Shown here: one piece after another, positions 48,828 through 60,059 of the stretch
Layout: each line of letters starts with the position of its first letter
Position numbering within the stretch: position 1 is the stretch's first letter
DNA from: Fistularia commersonii
Lineage: Eukaryota > Chordata > Actinopteri > Syngnathiformes > Fistulariidae
NCBI GenBank assembly: GCA_037954325.1
Contig: JBBMNZ010000003.1
Location: forward strand, 2,095,465-2,159,464
Length of the DNA: 64,000 nt
Reading direction: 5' to 3'
The notes under the pieces: model-generated
Told to the model about the DNA's origin: nothing
Database searches by the model: none
What the model saw: the letters and a program-made list of their open reading frames with translations, nothing else
Program-made: the position numbers and the translations under genes

Positions 48828-49168
48828 AAGCTGCAGCTCCATAACGGGAGTGACGGCGGTGCTGAGCGGCACAAAGACTGTGATTTCAAAACAGCTGGAC
48901 CGACACTCACTAATGCCGAGGCGGTAGGCTGTCTGCTCGGGATTCGTTCTCCCCGGATGCTAGAAAAAAAAAAAAAAAAAGCTCGGAACCGCGGAGGCAG
49001 AAACTGACCGCAAAAGAAAAGAGCCTCCTCGTCCCACTGACGCTTTCGCCGACCTCCACCTGAACCTTGGTCTTCAAGACCTCTTCTGACTAACAACAAC
49101 AACAGTCAGATTAACACTCATGGCGAGAAGGACTCTCTTTGTAAATTGTATAAAAACCACGTTTAAAA

Positions 49169-49740
49169 CATTACATTACATTACATTTGGCAGACGCTTT
49201 TATCCAAAGCGACTTACAATAGAGGACATAAGCACTGCAAATAACACTTGCAAATACAAGATGCACAGGAAATATACAGAACAGTAAGCTGGGGTTTGTT
49301 TATTTTATTTATTTTTTTTAAGACTAAGACGTACACACACACACCCACTGCATAGCCTAACTTGGTGGCTAACCTGATCTGGGGCATCAGCGCAGTAAAA
49401 AGTCCTGAAAGAGAAAAGTTTTTACCCGTTTCTTGAAGGTTGAGAGAGATGATGCTCGTTTTGTTGCTTCCGGAAGTTTGTTCCACCACTGAGGTAGTCG
49501 AACTGAGGACAGTTGTGCCTGAGATCGAGCAAAAGGTACTTCTAGTAGGTTTGTATTAGAGGAACGCAGCTCTCTGCCGGGAACATAAGGTCTTATCAAA
49601 AAACCACGTACACGTTGACGCAGGCGTCCGTACATGTCAACTCTTAAAAAAGGGCCTGGTGACCCGCAGTGACTGATCCTACGCGGTGCTATTGCAGCCA
49701 ACGCCGTCTCGTCTGTGATAAATTGCCCCATTTAAAACAA
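49169..49740 (-). mobile_element. L2-like LINE, 3' part with C-terminal ORF
   Basis: The tail is (ATTAC)n plus TTTGGCAGACGCTTTTATCC at the left. On the minus strand a frame from 49731 to 49387 ends in WWNKLPEATKRASSLSTFKK followed by RVKTFLF. This matches the C-terminus of reverse transcriptase ORFs in CR1/L2-type LINEs (WNSLP..IR.ASSLS.FK..LKTFLF). About 220 bp of 3' UTR separate the stop from the tail. Everything upstream of the C-terminal part is missing, a normal 5' truncation. It shows that the other TTTGGCAGACGC pieces in the window are tails of the same LINE family. Confidence 0.8.
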
Positions 49741-49759
49741 GGGTCCTTTATGCGAACTG

Positions 49760-51105
49760 TCTGAAATATATTTCATATTCTTACAGAGCGTAGAAAACTT
49801 CTGTGGTCTCAAATACGACGAGAACAACAAATTCAAATGCAAAATTCTAAGCTCTCTAATTTGGGAAGCTAAACCGGTTCTATATTTAACTCAGAGGGGG
49901 GAAAAAAACTGCAATCTGGGCCTAAACTGGACTCCGTGGCCTTGTTTAAGAGCAAGGCAAGGCTGAAGTTGGCTCTCGCCTTCCACGGAGCCTTTGGGTA
50001 TTTAAAAATATTTTTAGAGCTGTGGGGTCTGAACGGCACCCTATGAAGTGTCTGAACAAGGACGGCTCCGGTTCGAAACAATCATTGGTTGACTTTTTAT
50101 TTAGCCGCAACGACGCTATTGTTAGCGTGTGCCCGCTTGTAAAATAGTGTTTTCGAAAACAAAACAAAAACTCTTCTCCTGCTCCCTTCAGCTGCGACCA
50201 CAGCGAACCAACTTCACCAGGATCTCGCCCACCTTTCCTTTCATTCTGGCTGATACTCTTATTTACGCGTCGTCCCCGTCGCTTTTTTTTTTTCCTTGAA
50301 CGTGTTTCTTCACCTCTTTTCCGCACTCTCCATCGCTCTGGACCGTTGCTATTTAAATTAGCCCGGTAATGAAAAATGGATACACTGCTTTCTCCACTGC
50401 ATGTGTTATTTTGATTTGGAAATAATAATAATTCAAAAAAATATGCAAAGCTGTGGCATCTTAAAAGCTTGGGGGAAAAAAAAAAAAAAAAATATGCAGG
50501 GCTCTCCTTGCAAATAGACCCTGGGCTTTGCTTCCATTACATTTTTAGAGGTTAATAAAGGAACAGCGTCTCATTATCTGCAGGTAAAATGTTTCCTTAA
50601 GAATAGAAAGAGAGAGTTAGGTAGGCAATGCCATAGCAACCCAGAGCTGTAACCTCAACCCATCGCAGGGACTTGACATTTACTCCTACGAGCCCCGGCA
50701 CTGCAGGGAAAACCTATTGTTGCCAGCTGTCAGTTTGTATCCCCTCCTTTTGAAGCTGTAAGTGCTTTAGTTGTCTTTGTTAGTGAAAGACTACAGTAAA
50801 CAGAGGGAAAACCTGCTGATAATCACTATTCTCTCGCTTCCCTCGGGTCCCCGCTTTCCCCTTCGAGAATCCGTTTCGTGGTTCTAAACATTCATGGTCA
50901 AATGCCACGAGTGAACTGGTCATTTTAAAATGTGAGGAAATGTAATGTGTGGAAAAATAGGGAACATTGAAAATAAACATTACAATCCAATATAATATTT
51001 GAAATAACTAATAAATTAATTTCAGAAATGTGGATAAATGTAGATAATTCCCTGAAAACCACAGGGATATTTTGACACATCAGCAATTAAATGAACTAAA
51101 TACAA
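49760..51105. other. Intronic sequence, nothing recognised
   Basis: A basic 126-codon frame at 49946-50326 (minus) is not recognised. An A run lies at 50476-50491. No other feature is supported. Confidence 0.5.
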
Positions 51106-51112
51106 TCTGTAC

Positions 51113-51240
51113 ATTCCTATGCATTGTGTATTTCCCTGTGCATTGTGTATTTGCAAGTGTATTTGCAGTCCCTATGTCCTCTATTGGAAGTTGCTTTGGA
51201 TAAAAGCGTCTGCCAAATGCAATGTAATGTAATGTAATTT
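51113..51240 (+). mobile_element. L2-like LINE 3' tail, plus orientation
   Basis: GTGTATTTGCAGTCCCTATG, TCCTCTATTGGAAGTTGCTT, TGGATAAAAGCGTCTGCCAA and ATG(TAATG)n run 5' to 3' on the plus strand, the reverse of the copies at 41374 and 49169. Confidence 0.75.
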
Positions 51241-51249
51241 AAAAGCAAA

Positions 51250-52800
51250 ATGTTTTTTGTTTTTTTTTTTCTACCTAAAAGTAAATGAACTTGAGCTAGC
51301 AGTTGTAATATCTGCAAATCAGACAGGATGATGTTAAAATTAGTGACTATTCTGTCTTTTAAGTCATTAAAAGCATTTCTTTTGAAAGTAAAGCTGAAGA
51401 CGGCGCTTCTGATGTGGTTTTATTCAAATCCTTTTGAGTCGAAATCCTCACAGACACGATCGCGCGCAAGATTTTCAAAACCCTAATCAGATAAAGATAT
51501 ATATGGATATTGAGAAGAAAAAAAAAAAAAAAAAAAAAAAACATGAACACTGTGATAACTATTATTCCCATATCAAACAGCCATTGAGATTTATTTTTAA
51601 AAATGTCAATTTGTCCTCCTCGGGCCGTTGGAGGACACAAACCTGGCGGGTCAAATAAAGCTACTTGCCAAATGAAGCCATAAAAGGACAAGCAGGGACG
51701 CCGGGTTTCAAGCCTGCACTTAAAGAGTTAACATGGATATTAATTACACTCTCTGGTTGGACTACAATGATTTGTCACGCCTCGGTGCAATAAAACCTCC
51801 GGGCTGCTAGTTAATTCTCTTCATCAGGGAAGGAAGCGGTAATGATCCACCATAAATTCTAAAAATATGAATTATTTCTACATAATCAATACAGGCAGAA
51901 AAATGAAGTCAAATGCTATTTACAGTCCTTTTAGAAATTAATCTCTAATTTAAAGCTTTTAGCCTCCCTAAAGTAACGAGATCGGCTCATATTTCCTGCA
52001 GTAGAAAAGTGGTTTTAACAGAGAAAGACACGCACCACCATTATGTATTTATATATAAACTGGAATTTTAGCCTTGCAGTTGTTTGCTAGAAAACCCAGA
52101 CAAGAAGAAAACAAGAATACATCCATTTCCAGCACTGACGCAAAGATCTGAAAGTGTCTTTTTTGATAAATGAAACCCTTATTGCCTTAAAAGGACTGAA
52201 AGATGTTTTCTTAAAGAGGGGGATATTTCATCTAACTGAAGATCATGCAGTCAAAGCGACGGTGACTGAGCTGAAGCCCGAACCCCGGTATACTTCTGGC
52301 GGTCGGTGAGGAACAAAACACAAAAAAAAAAACACTGTTACAAGGAAGAATTGTGGCCTTATGATTCAGTTTGAATGAAGTGGCACATGCATACATGATG
52401 TAACCTTCAAACAACCTCCACTAATATTTGTAAACCCTCAAACACGCATGGGCAACATTGATATTTAGCATCAAATTTTTAGTCAAACACTCTTTTTCTG
52501 AATTTGCTACATCTGCATGGTTGCAGATGACATCAAATGCAGCGAAATCATTTCCATCTGAAGAAATACAGTGAAAAAAAATAATACAATTCTCAACAAG
52601 CTCAGAGTTTGATGCACTTTGTTGATATTTTTGCAACAAAGGGATTCATTCCATCTTAATCCCCCTGTCTTTCCATCCATCAAGGATCTTGGTCACCTTT
52701 ATCTCTGGCGATGCATTTTTAGAAATATTTAACCAACAATAAGCATTTAAGAGCATTTAGAGCCCGGGACTAAATTTATCCAGACTGAAGCACCTGACTG
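51250..52800. other. AT-rich intronic sequence, nothing recognised
   Basis: An A run of about 23 lies at 51518-51541. No exon or element is supported. Confidence 0.5.
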
Positions 52801-52812
52801 CCTCAGCTGCTC

Positions 52813-52815
52813 CAC

Positions 52816-52851
<36 letters not shown>
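52813..52851. repeat. CA microsatellite
   Basis: About 19 units, directly before a CpG-rich island. Confidence 0.95.
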
Positions 52852-52852
<1 letters not shown>

Positions 52853-53060
52853 ACTCCAGAGAGTCAGACGTCCACCCAGGTCGAACGCCCCGAGTAAAGC
52901 TTGGAAGCGTCGGAGCAGCTGAGGCCCGTCTCCCTTCTCGGCGGCGGCGGCGGCGGCGGGCGCTAATGTCTACGCCGCATCAGCTCGCCCTATTGGCTCG
53001 GCTTCGGAGAGAGACCTCGCCTCAGGTCATTAGCCGGCGTGGGCCGTTGCGAACAAACTC
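52852..53060. other. CpG-rich island with a CGG repeat
   Basis: This roughly 200-bp stretch is markedly GC- and CpG-rich in AT-rich surroundings. It includes a (CGG)-type run near 52943-52960 and CCTATTGGCT, an inverted CCAAT box. No coding frame is recognised. It could be an alternative promoter or an enhancer; both are inference. Confidence 0.4.
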
Positions 53061-53412
53061 TAATAACCGAGTCCCTCAAACCCAAGAGCAATTTCCAAAG
53101 AACTGCAGTCGAACGCAACATAGGGCCTGTTTCTAATTGTAGCATTGAGGGGGAACTGAAGACGAGGGCTTTCCTCCATCATTCTTAAATAGTGAGCCAT
53201 CGTAATCAGAAAAAGTCTAGTGAAAAATTGCATCATTTCATGAACGACCGTGATTAATAACAAATGCTAAAATAGTTCATGACATTGTTTAAGTGCAAAC
53301 TCAATCATGAGGTGTTTCCACTGTTGTAAACCTACCAAAATGTTCATCCACCACCTGTAACATTTGTTTTGCACAATTAAATTCACATAAAAAAAATAAG
53401 AAAACAGGAAAA

Positions 53413-53480
53413 TAAATCTCAAAAACCTTTATATGTATATATATACATACATATATACATATAAAGGTTTTTGAGATTTA
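53413..53480. repeat. Perfect 29-bp inverted repeat with 10-nt loop
   Basis: The left arm 53413-53441 (TAAATCTCAAAAACCTTTAT...) and the right arm 53452-53480 (...ATAAAGGTTTTTGAGATTTA) are exact reverse complements around TATACATACA. On either strand the transcript would fold into a 68-nt hairpin. Confidence 0.92.
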
Positions 53481-53508
53481 ATTTAATTGTTTTCTTTTTT
53501 TCTGTTTT

Positions 53509-53511
<3 letters not shown>

Positions 53512-53546
<35 letters not shown>

Positions 53547-53640
53547 TATTTATTATTTATTTTTTATTTATTTTTATTTTTTATTTATTTTTATTTTATT
53601 TATATATATATATTATTTTATTTTTTTATTTTTTTAATGC
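53512..53640. repeat. TA microsatellite and TTTAT-rich tract
   Basis: A TA run at 53512-53541 passes into TTATTTAT- and TTTTATTT-type low-complexity sequence. Confidence 0.9.
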
Positions 53641-54000
53641 TTGGAGATTAAGAGTTAAATTTGTAGAAGGTAAATTCCTTTATCACTGCATCGTAACAGT
53701 TATAATGGCAAAAAATGAAAAGAAAATTAAGAGAAAAAAAAGGGAAAATAAATAAGAATATAAATGAATATGAATATAAATACATCCACGGATAAATAGA
53801 CAGCAACAACATCAGGGATAATAATGGACAACATAAAGGAACAGTGAGGGTGGAAAATACACAACCGGAATTAAACGACAATAAAAATAGAGTGAAAATA
53901 GCAATGAATAAAAGAAATAAACAAAAATAGGCAGGATGTGTGCGGGCTGAGACCGACGAGGGTAAGAAAGACAGCAGAGTTACGGCATGACGTGTGAATG
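53641..54000 (-). mobile_element. LINE 3' end, same family as 13668-14040
   Basis: ACTGCATCGTAACAGTTATA, AATAATGGACAACATAAAGG, AATACACAACCGGAATTAAA and TGTGTGCGGGCTGAGACCGA parallel the copy at 13668 almost phrase by phrase. The 3' tail abuts the TA/TTTAT tract. Coding sequence is absent. Confidence 0.7.
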
Positions 54001-54289
54001 AAACAACTAGTTAGTTACTCGTACCCCGAGAAGCTGAAATATAGTCGCGATTAAAAATTAACCCTTTCTGGGATCTCGACAGGAAAAAAAAAAAAAAAAT
54101 CAGAAAATAAATAATAACATTATTAATGGATAATGTCTTTATCTCATCTCTTGACAGACAAACAGCCTTTTCTTTGAATTGAAATAAAAAATAATTGTCC
54201 ACTGCAGGTTAAATACCCTGCATTCTGAATCTATTTTTCTCTTAGCTAATCTGTTCACCATTATTCCGTGTTATTTGGGTGTGTCCAAT

Positions 54290-54489
54290 TTTTTTTTTTT
54301 TTTTTGAGGGAGGGGTTTCAGACTGCAGAAGGGGAACAGAATTTTAAGTTCTATGCATGTACAAGTCACCATTATGTGGCCAGAATAAAAATAAAAAAAT
54401 CATTATGCATCTCTGGTATTGTTCAGGGGCCAACAAAATGTGAAGGCGAGTCGTATCCGGCCCCCGGGCCGTAGTTTGGGAACCACTAG
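54290..54489. mobile_element. hAT-type element end
   Basis: The right side ends CCCCCGGGCCGTAGTTTGGG then AACCACTAG, a typical terminal sequence of a hAT family (reverse CTAGTGGTTCCCAAACT). The left end was not found and the left boundary given is only where a T run starts. Confidence 0.5.
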
Positions 54490-54499
54490 AGGGTTGCAA

Positions 54500-57400
54500 T
54501 TCTTGGAAAAAGCCCTCAAATGAAATATTACATACGTGCTAATGGGGAGATTATTACATTACTGCACTATTCCAGACTGTACGTGTGATTTTGTATCTTA
54601 AATCCAGCCCTGCCATCGACTAAGGGGAAAAAAAAAAAAGCAAAACACGACTAAAATGCATTTCAATCTGACAACTTTCATCGTGTAATAACAATAAAAA
54701 ATGGGGCATTTGCTGCATATATTGAGTAAGCAACACCACATCAGTATGGGAGATAGCGCCACTTGAATATGGCATTTCTGTGTGCTTGAATTTCTGATTA
54801 TTTGTACAAAAATTGCAATACTTTTAGAGCGAAAAGCAGAAGTGTAAGAGGCCATAACCAACATGAGATGCTGAATACGCCTCTTACTGCAACAATGACA
54901 CTTATTTCACTCAGCCTGCAGAGGATATTTTGGAAAAGCCAATTTGATTGACAGGCACGCAAGTATCCGAAGGGAATGTCTGAGAACGAATCACTACCCT
55001 CTGGATTCAAACAAATGAAAAATATATAAATAAACTGTTTTAAGTGTACAAATGAGGATTTTATGGTGGATATAAAGTTATGACCCACATCTGTTCCAGA
55101 CTGTGGGTTGGAAAAAAAAAAAAAAAAAGTAAAGATCTCAGACTAGTTTAATAGAGCTTTTATGGCGAATGACTAACAGCTCTGGAACGATGTATGTGTC
55201 ATAAGGATTACGGTGACAAGGAAAATGTCTTATTTTGACGCGAGAGTCCATTTACTGAGCTGCTGTTGAGCTTCGCCCATAAGAGACAAAAGTAAACATT
55301 GCTCAGCCAAAAACCTGCAGCAGACCAATCAGATCTTGTCAGTCTCCGGAGACGTTCCTCGAAGCCCCTCGCCTACATTTACTTAAAGCCACCATAAGTG
55401 CTTGGAGCACCATGTGGTTACTGGGTGGACACAATAGGAGGACATTTTTTGATCAGGGAAGTAGAGGGAGGAGGTAGTACCTTTGGTGGCCTCAGATTTA
55501 TTAAAAAAAAAAAAAAAAAAAAAAAAAACAGAAATTTGCAAGCTGCAACGGGTGCAGGGAGATTATAGCGCACACACTCGCGCTGCAGCGAAACATGATT
55601 ACAAATGTGACCTAAAAGTGTGTCTACAGGCAGTGTGTGAGAGAAAAGCGACAGTGAGGAAGCCAGACAGGACAGGTGTCTCATGTGGGGAGATTCCTGA
55701 CTGATGGAAATATCAAAAAAAATCATTAAATCAACCGTGCCGGTGGAGATCTATCAAAAACGTTTTTTTTTTTTAAATGCTAAATATCTCTATCTGTGCG
55801 AGTACAAAAGAGCGGCCTAAAAATATATGAAAAATATAAATGGATAGATGGAAAAATTGAATATGAATGCACATAACATATATGAAAATAGTGAATTTAA
55901 ATGATTTTGGGAAATGTATGTTAAAATAATTTTTATCTGTTTGACACTGAAACATGCTAAGGAGTAAAGAGGCATTTTATGGATTTGGTTTATATTACAG
56001 GACACTTGAAAAACATTCGGAAAATAAGGACGCTAAAAATTTCCCCAACTAAAATTGATCTTGATCTTCCTTTGACTTGATGTTGGAGATTTTGCAATTT
56101 TTCCATTTTGATTTTTCATTTACAAGATAATATCAGTGTCCATTGATCTTCAAAAAATGATTGGTATTAAACACCAAAATGTGGAATTTGACATCGAAGT
56201 CTGCTGGTAATATGCTAAACAAAAAAAGGCGTAAATAATGAAAATTTGACCGATATTGTTCTTTCTCAATGACAAAACAAATATTAATCTAGAAATTGTT
56301 TTTGGAGATGTAATAGATGAAGTTTTCTCTACACATTTAAATGAAATTTTAATCCGACTTAAAGTGAACGTGACAACAATTTTGATCATTTTAATGGAAT
56401 AAAACAGTGTTTGCATTAAATGAATCGGTCCATGAGATACTTTATTATATGTTTTCATGGTGAGAGGAATCATCACGCATCATTCATGGTCGACCTGCTT
56501 CTGGGAATCATTTCTGATCGTTGCCGGCATGATGTCTTCATAGCACTCTGTCTTTCTGGCAATGACATCAACTGTGAATCCCGGCTATTTGCAAGAATCA
56601 TCACGAGCTAACAGTCCAAAACCCAAGCTGACTTCCCGTTAGAGAATTGCAGCACCTGTTCGAGAGTCAAAAGAATCCACTTTTTCCTAAATGGAAAAGC
56701 GAGCAAGAATGAAAATGACAACGGCGTTTCTGTCGCCGATACTGTACGTGAGAGCTTTTTTTTTGTTCTGTTCCAAAGCGAATTCCAAAGAAAGAAAAAA
56801 AGAAAAGCTGTTAGACGACATTAGATTAATTTGTCGAGCTTTTGATTCTGCAGATTTTACTTGTAACCTGTTCAACTGGCAAAGTGGGAGGCAAACCAGC
56901 TACAACCAGTTCCCGTTGGGGTTGAGTTTGACAGATTTTGGTAAACTTTGGGACCTTGTTGTTTTGACAAAACCAACTATTGAACTGATGACCAATGTTG
57001 TGCATAAACTGGAAAGATTTCACCGGAATGCCCTCTTTCTGCTGCAGTTTCCATGTCGACAACAACAAATCGCGTAAAACAAGGCGTTTTAGCCGAAACT
57101 ATTTTTTTCCCAACTCTGATATTGAGAAGGATATTTACATTACAGAAAAGACTTTAATCTTTTGTATAAATGTCAGATGATGTCATTTCAACTGGATCTG
57201 CTGACAGTTGAATTTACCCACTTGTCCCAACAGCACACTTTGCAATAATCAGACTGATTGTTGGTTTGCTCACTTAAGTCCAGACCAGTTTGATCTGCAG
57301 CTGCGGTTCAAGGTCAGTGAACTGGGGGAGATTTGGTTTGAAAATCGGGTCCGGCAAAACGGGGCGTCAAGCGATATTACAATGCCTACAAAATGTTCAT

Positions 57401-58340
57401 GATAAATGAAGCAATCATTTTTTTCCTGCATTCAGTTGCAAAGTGGAAACAAACCGAATTCCACCGTGGATAGTTTTTACTTTATCTTTCCCGAGCAATA
57501 ATCAAATCAAAAGCAGGATTATTATTCCTCAAGAAATATCCATCACCCCGTCTGACCTCCGGCCGTTAAGTACGATAACCTGTTGCACTTGACAGATTTT
57601 TGTCAAGCTTTGCAACTGAAGGCGACTGAAAGGTTTTCAGAGAATTCTAATTTCAAAGATTCCTGGATGAGATTCTCCTCAAGAAGTTACTTGAAGTATT
57701 TAGTCCTAAAGAGCCCTTCTGGTGCTCGCAGACACATAAATACCACCCTGCAGAAAAGGCGAAAAGATTTTGTACATGCTTCACCGGTGCTCACTGCTCC
57801 TTCCCGGGGGAACTGCAGGGAGCTAATTGGACGGGACAGCAGAGAGAACTCTCGCCGCTATTACTGTCACTTACTCTACCAATCCTTCAGTCATTTCACA
57901 GAAACCTAGACAATTTAGGGTCTCGCCGGTACTTCCTTTGTAGGTCAGTGGAGACCGGAACCGAAACGGGCGTCATCTCGAAAAGAATTCTTTAAAAAAA
58001 AATTGCGCGGAGTATAAAGTGTAAGGATGCAAGTAATGATCCCGGTGGAGCAGGTTGATGGGTTTGTCCGTAGCGCTGACCTTTTCACATGTCAAAGCCC
58101 ATTTAGACTAGCTAGCAGCTGTCATAACAGCAGATATGTGAGTATGCACGCTTCTTCCAGTATTCCAGCTACACAGCTGGAACCTTATCGCTCGCAGCGC
58201 TAAAGTCTGGCCCGCAACATCTCTCCGATCAGCACTTCTCTTAATATCGTTTCACATCGACAGCGCCAGAGCTCAGCTCCTATGAAAACAATAACATTGC
58301 ACCGAAAGCAAAAGTTAATTCGGACAAACCGGAAAAAAAA
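54500..58340. other. Intronic sequence, nothing recognised
   Basis: An A run of 26 lies at 55503-55528 and another at 55111-55128. Frames of 102-128 codons (55418-55726 minus, 56691-57077 plus, 57583-57909 plus) show no motif I know and no coherent splice context. Confidence 0.5.
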
Positions 58341-58359
58341 AAGTCGCAATCCCTTAGGA

Positions 58360-60043
58360 CGGGGTGGGCAAACTTTTTGGCTCAGGGGCCACATTGACTT
58401 TTAAAATTTGACAGACGAGCCGGGTCAGCACAAGGTACGATCTTCTTCTTCTTCTTCTTCTTGTTCTTCTTTCGGCCTTTCCCTTCAGGTGTCGCCACAG
58501 CGAGTCAACTTTCTCCATCTAACACTACTCTCTGTATCCTCCTATCTCACACCTTCATATCTTCTCTCAAGACGTCCATAAATCTTCTCTTTGGTCTTCC
58601 TCGAGACCTCATGCCTGGCAGCTTCACCTTCAGCAACCTTCTACCCAGATCTTCACCATGGTTTGGACATGAACACTCCTTTGTTCATGTCCAAAACATC
58701 TCAATCATCACTTTGTCTCGGTCATACATGTCCTGCACCCCTGTGACAGATTCTTCTTCTTCTTCTTTCGGCTTTTCCCTTCGGGTGTCGCCACAGCGAG
58801 TCAACTTTCTCCATCTAACCCTATTCTCTGGATCCTCCTCTCTCACACCAACTACCTTCATATCCTCTCTCACAACGTCCATAAATCTTCTCTTTGGTCT
58901 TCCTCCAGACCTCTTGCCTGGCAGCTCCAAGTCCAGCATCCGTCTACCAATATATTCTCTATCCCTCCTCTGTCCATGACCCAACCATCTCAGTCTGGCT
59001 TCTCTGACCTTCTCTCCAAAACATCGAACATGTGCCGTCCCTCTGATAGACTCATTCCTGATCCTCTCCATCCTGGTCACTCCCAAAGAGAACCTCAACA
59101 TCTTCATCTCTGCAACCTCTAGTTCTGCCTGCTGTCTTTTGGTCATTGGAACAGTTTCTAGTCCAAACATCATCGCTGGTCTCACCACTGTCTTGTACAC
59201 CTTTCCTTTCCTTCTGGCTGAAAGTCTTCCATCTCTTCATACCCCTGACACTTTTCTCCACCCATTCCAACCTGCTTGGACCCGTCTCTTCAACTCTTTT
59301 CTACACTCTCCTACGCTCTGGACTGTTGACCCCAAGTACCTGAAATCCTCCAGCTTCTTGATCTCCACTCCCTGTAGCCTCACCGTTCCACCCGAGTTCC
59401 TCTCATTCACACACATATATTCTGTCTTGCTGTGACTAACTTTCATTCCTCTCCTTTCCAGAGCATACCTCCACCTCTCCAGATGTTCCTCTACCTGTTG
59501 TCTGCTCTCACTACAGATCACAATGTCATCCGCAAACATCATGGTCAATGGGGATTCCTGTCTAACCTCATCTATCAGCCTGTCCATCACCACTGCGAAG
59601 AAGAAGCCGCTCAGAGCTGATCCCTGATGGAGTCCCACCTCCACCTTGAACTTCTCTGTTACCCCTACAGCACACCGTACCGGTGTCTCACAAGGTACGA
59701 TACATATAAAAATTTAAAAAAAAACACATTTGTGAACCGTACATATCAGACTCGTCTGACGTTTGCTTGCATTTCATGCACAAACTGGTTTTTCCCTTGT
59801 AGCTTCACGTCCAGGCCATTCATGTGTGTCAATATGTCCACAGTAAAGGCTAAATCACAAAGCCAATCTGTGTCATTCAGCTCAGGGAAATTCTCAAGTA
59901 GCTCCAAAAATGAAACTTTCTCCTGTTTGAGCTTCCACATTCATTGATCCAATCATTCACATCATGTACCAGCCTTCAGCGGGCCGGATTAAAAAGAGCA
60001 ACAGGCCGGATGTGGCCCGCGGGCCGTAGTTTGTCCACCTCTG
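58360..60043 (-). mobile_element. hAT element with transposase fragment, host of a nested LINE
   Basis: The left end reads CGGGGTGGGCAAACT and the right end, reversed, CAGAGGTGGACAAACT. Both sides carry the identical 8-bp duplication CCTTAGGA (58352-58359 and 60044-60051). CCGGATGTGGCCCGCGGGCC precedes the right end, as in many hAT families. On the minus strand at 59746-59940 a fragment reads VDILTHMNGLDVKLQGKNQF. This matches the conserved segment DIT.HLN.LN..LQGK of ZBED5/FAM200/GTF2IRD2-like hAT transposases. The LINE at 58442-59688 splits it. Without that insertion the element is only about 420 bp, so it is internally deleted. Confidence 0.85.
58442..59688 (-). mobile_element. RTE-type LINE, 5'-truncated, with duplicated 3' end
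   Basis: A 13-bp duplication CACAAGGTACGAT flanks the insertion (58429-58441 and 59689-59701). On the minus strand the reverse transcriptase C-terminal half is readable. It starts VGLHQGSALS, then MMFADDIVICSES with the FADD catalytic box near 59525-59536, then KTEYMCVN and LGSTVQS. After a frameshift near 59240-59270 come VVRPAMMFGLETV, RWLGHGQRR and GRPKRRFMDVVREDM. These phrases are characteristic of RTE/BovB-like LINEs in fish. The tail is GAA-rich (CTT on the plus strand). The 3' end occurs twice: the proper one at about 58752-59000 and a diverged copy at 58455-58740. The element is inactive. Confidence 0.87.
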
Positions 60044-60059
60044 CCTTAGGACATGAGTT

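Noticed and set aside
49946..50326. 126-codon basic frame, minus strand
   Set aside because: Its charge comes from an A/G-rich run of lysine and arginine codons; no domain was recognised.
56691..57077. 128-codon open frame, plus strand
   Set aside because: An overlapping frame on the opposite strand is equally open and neither resembles a known family.
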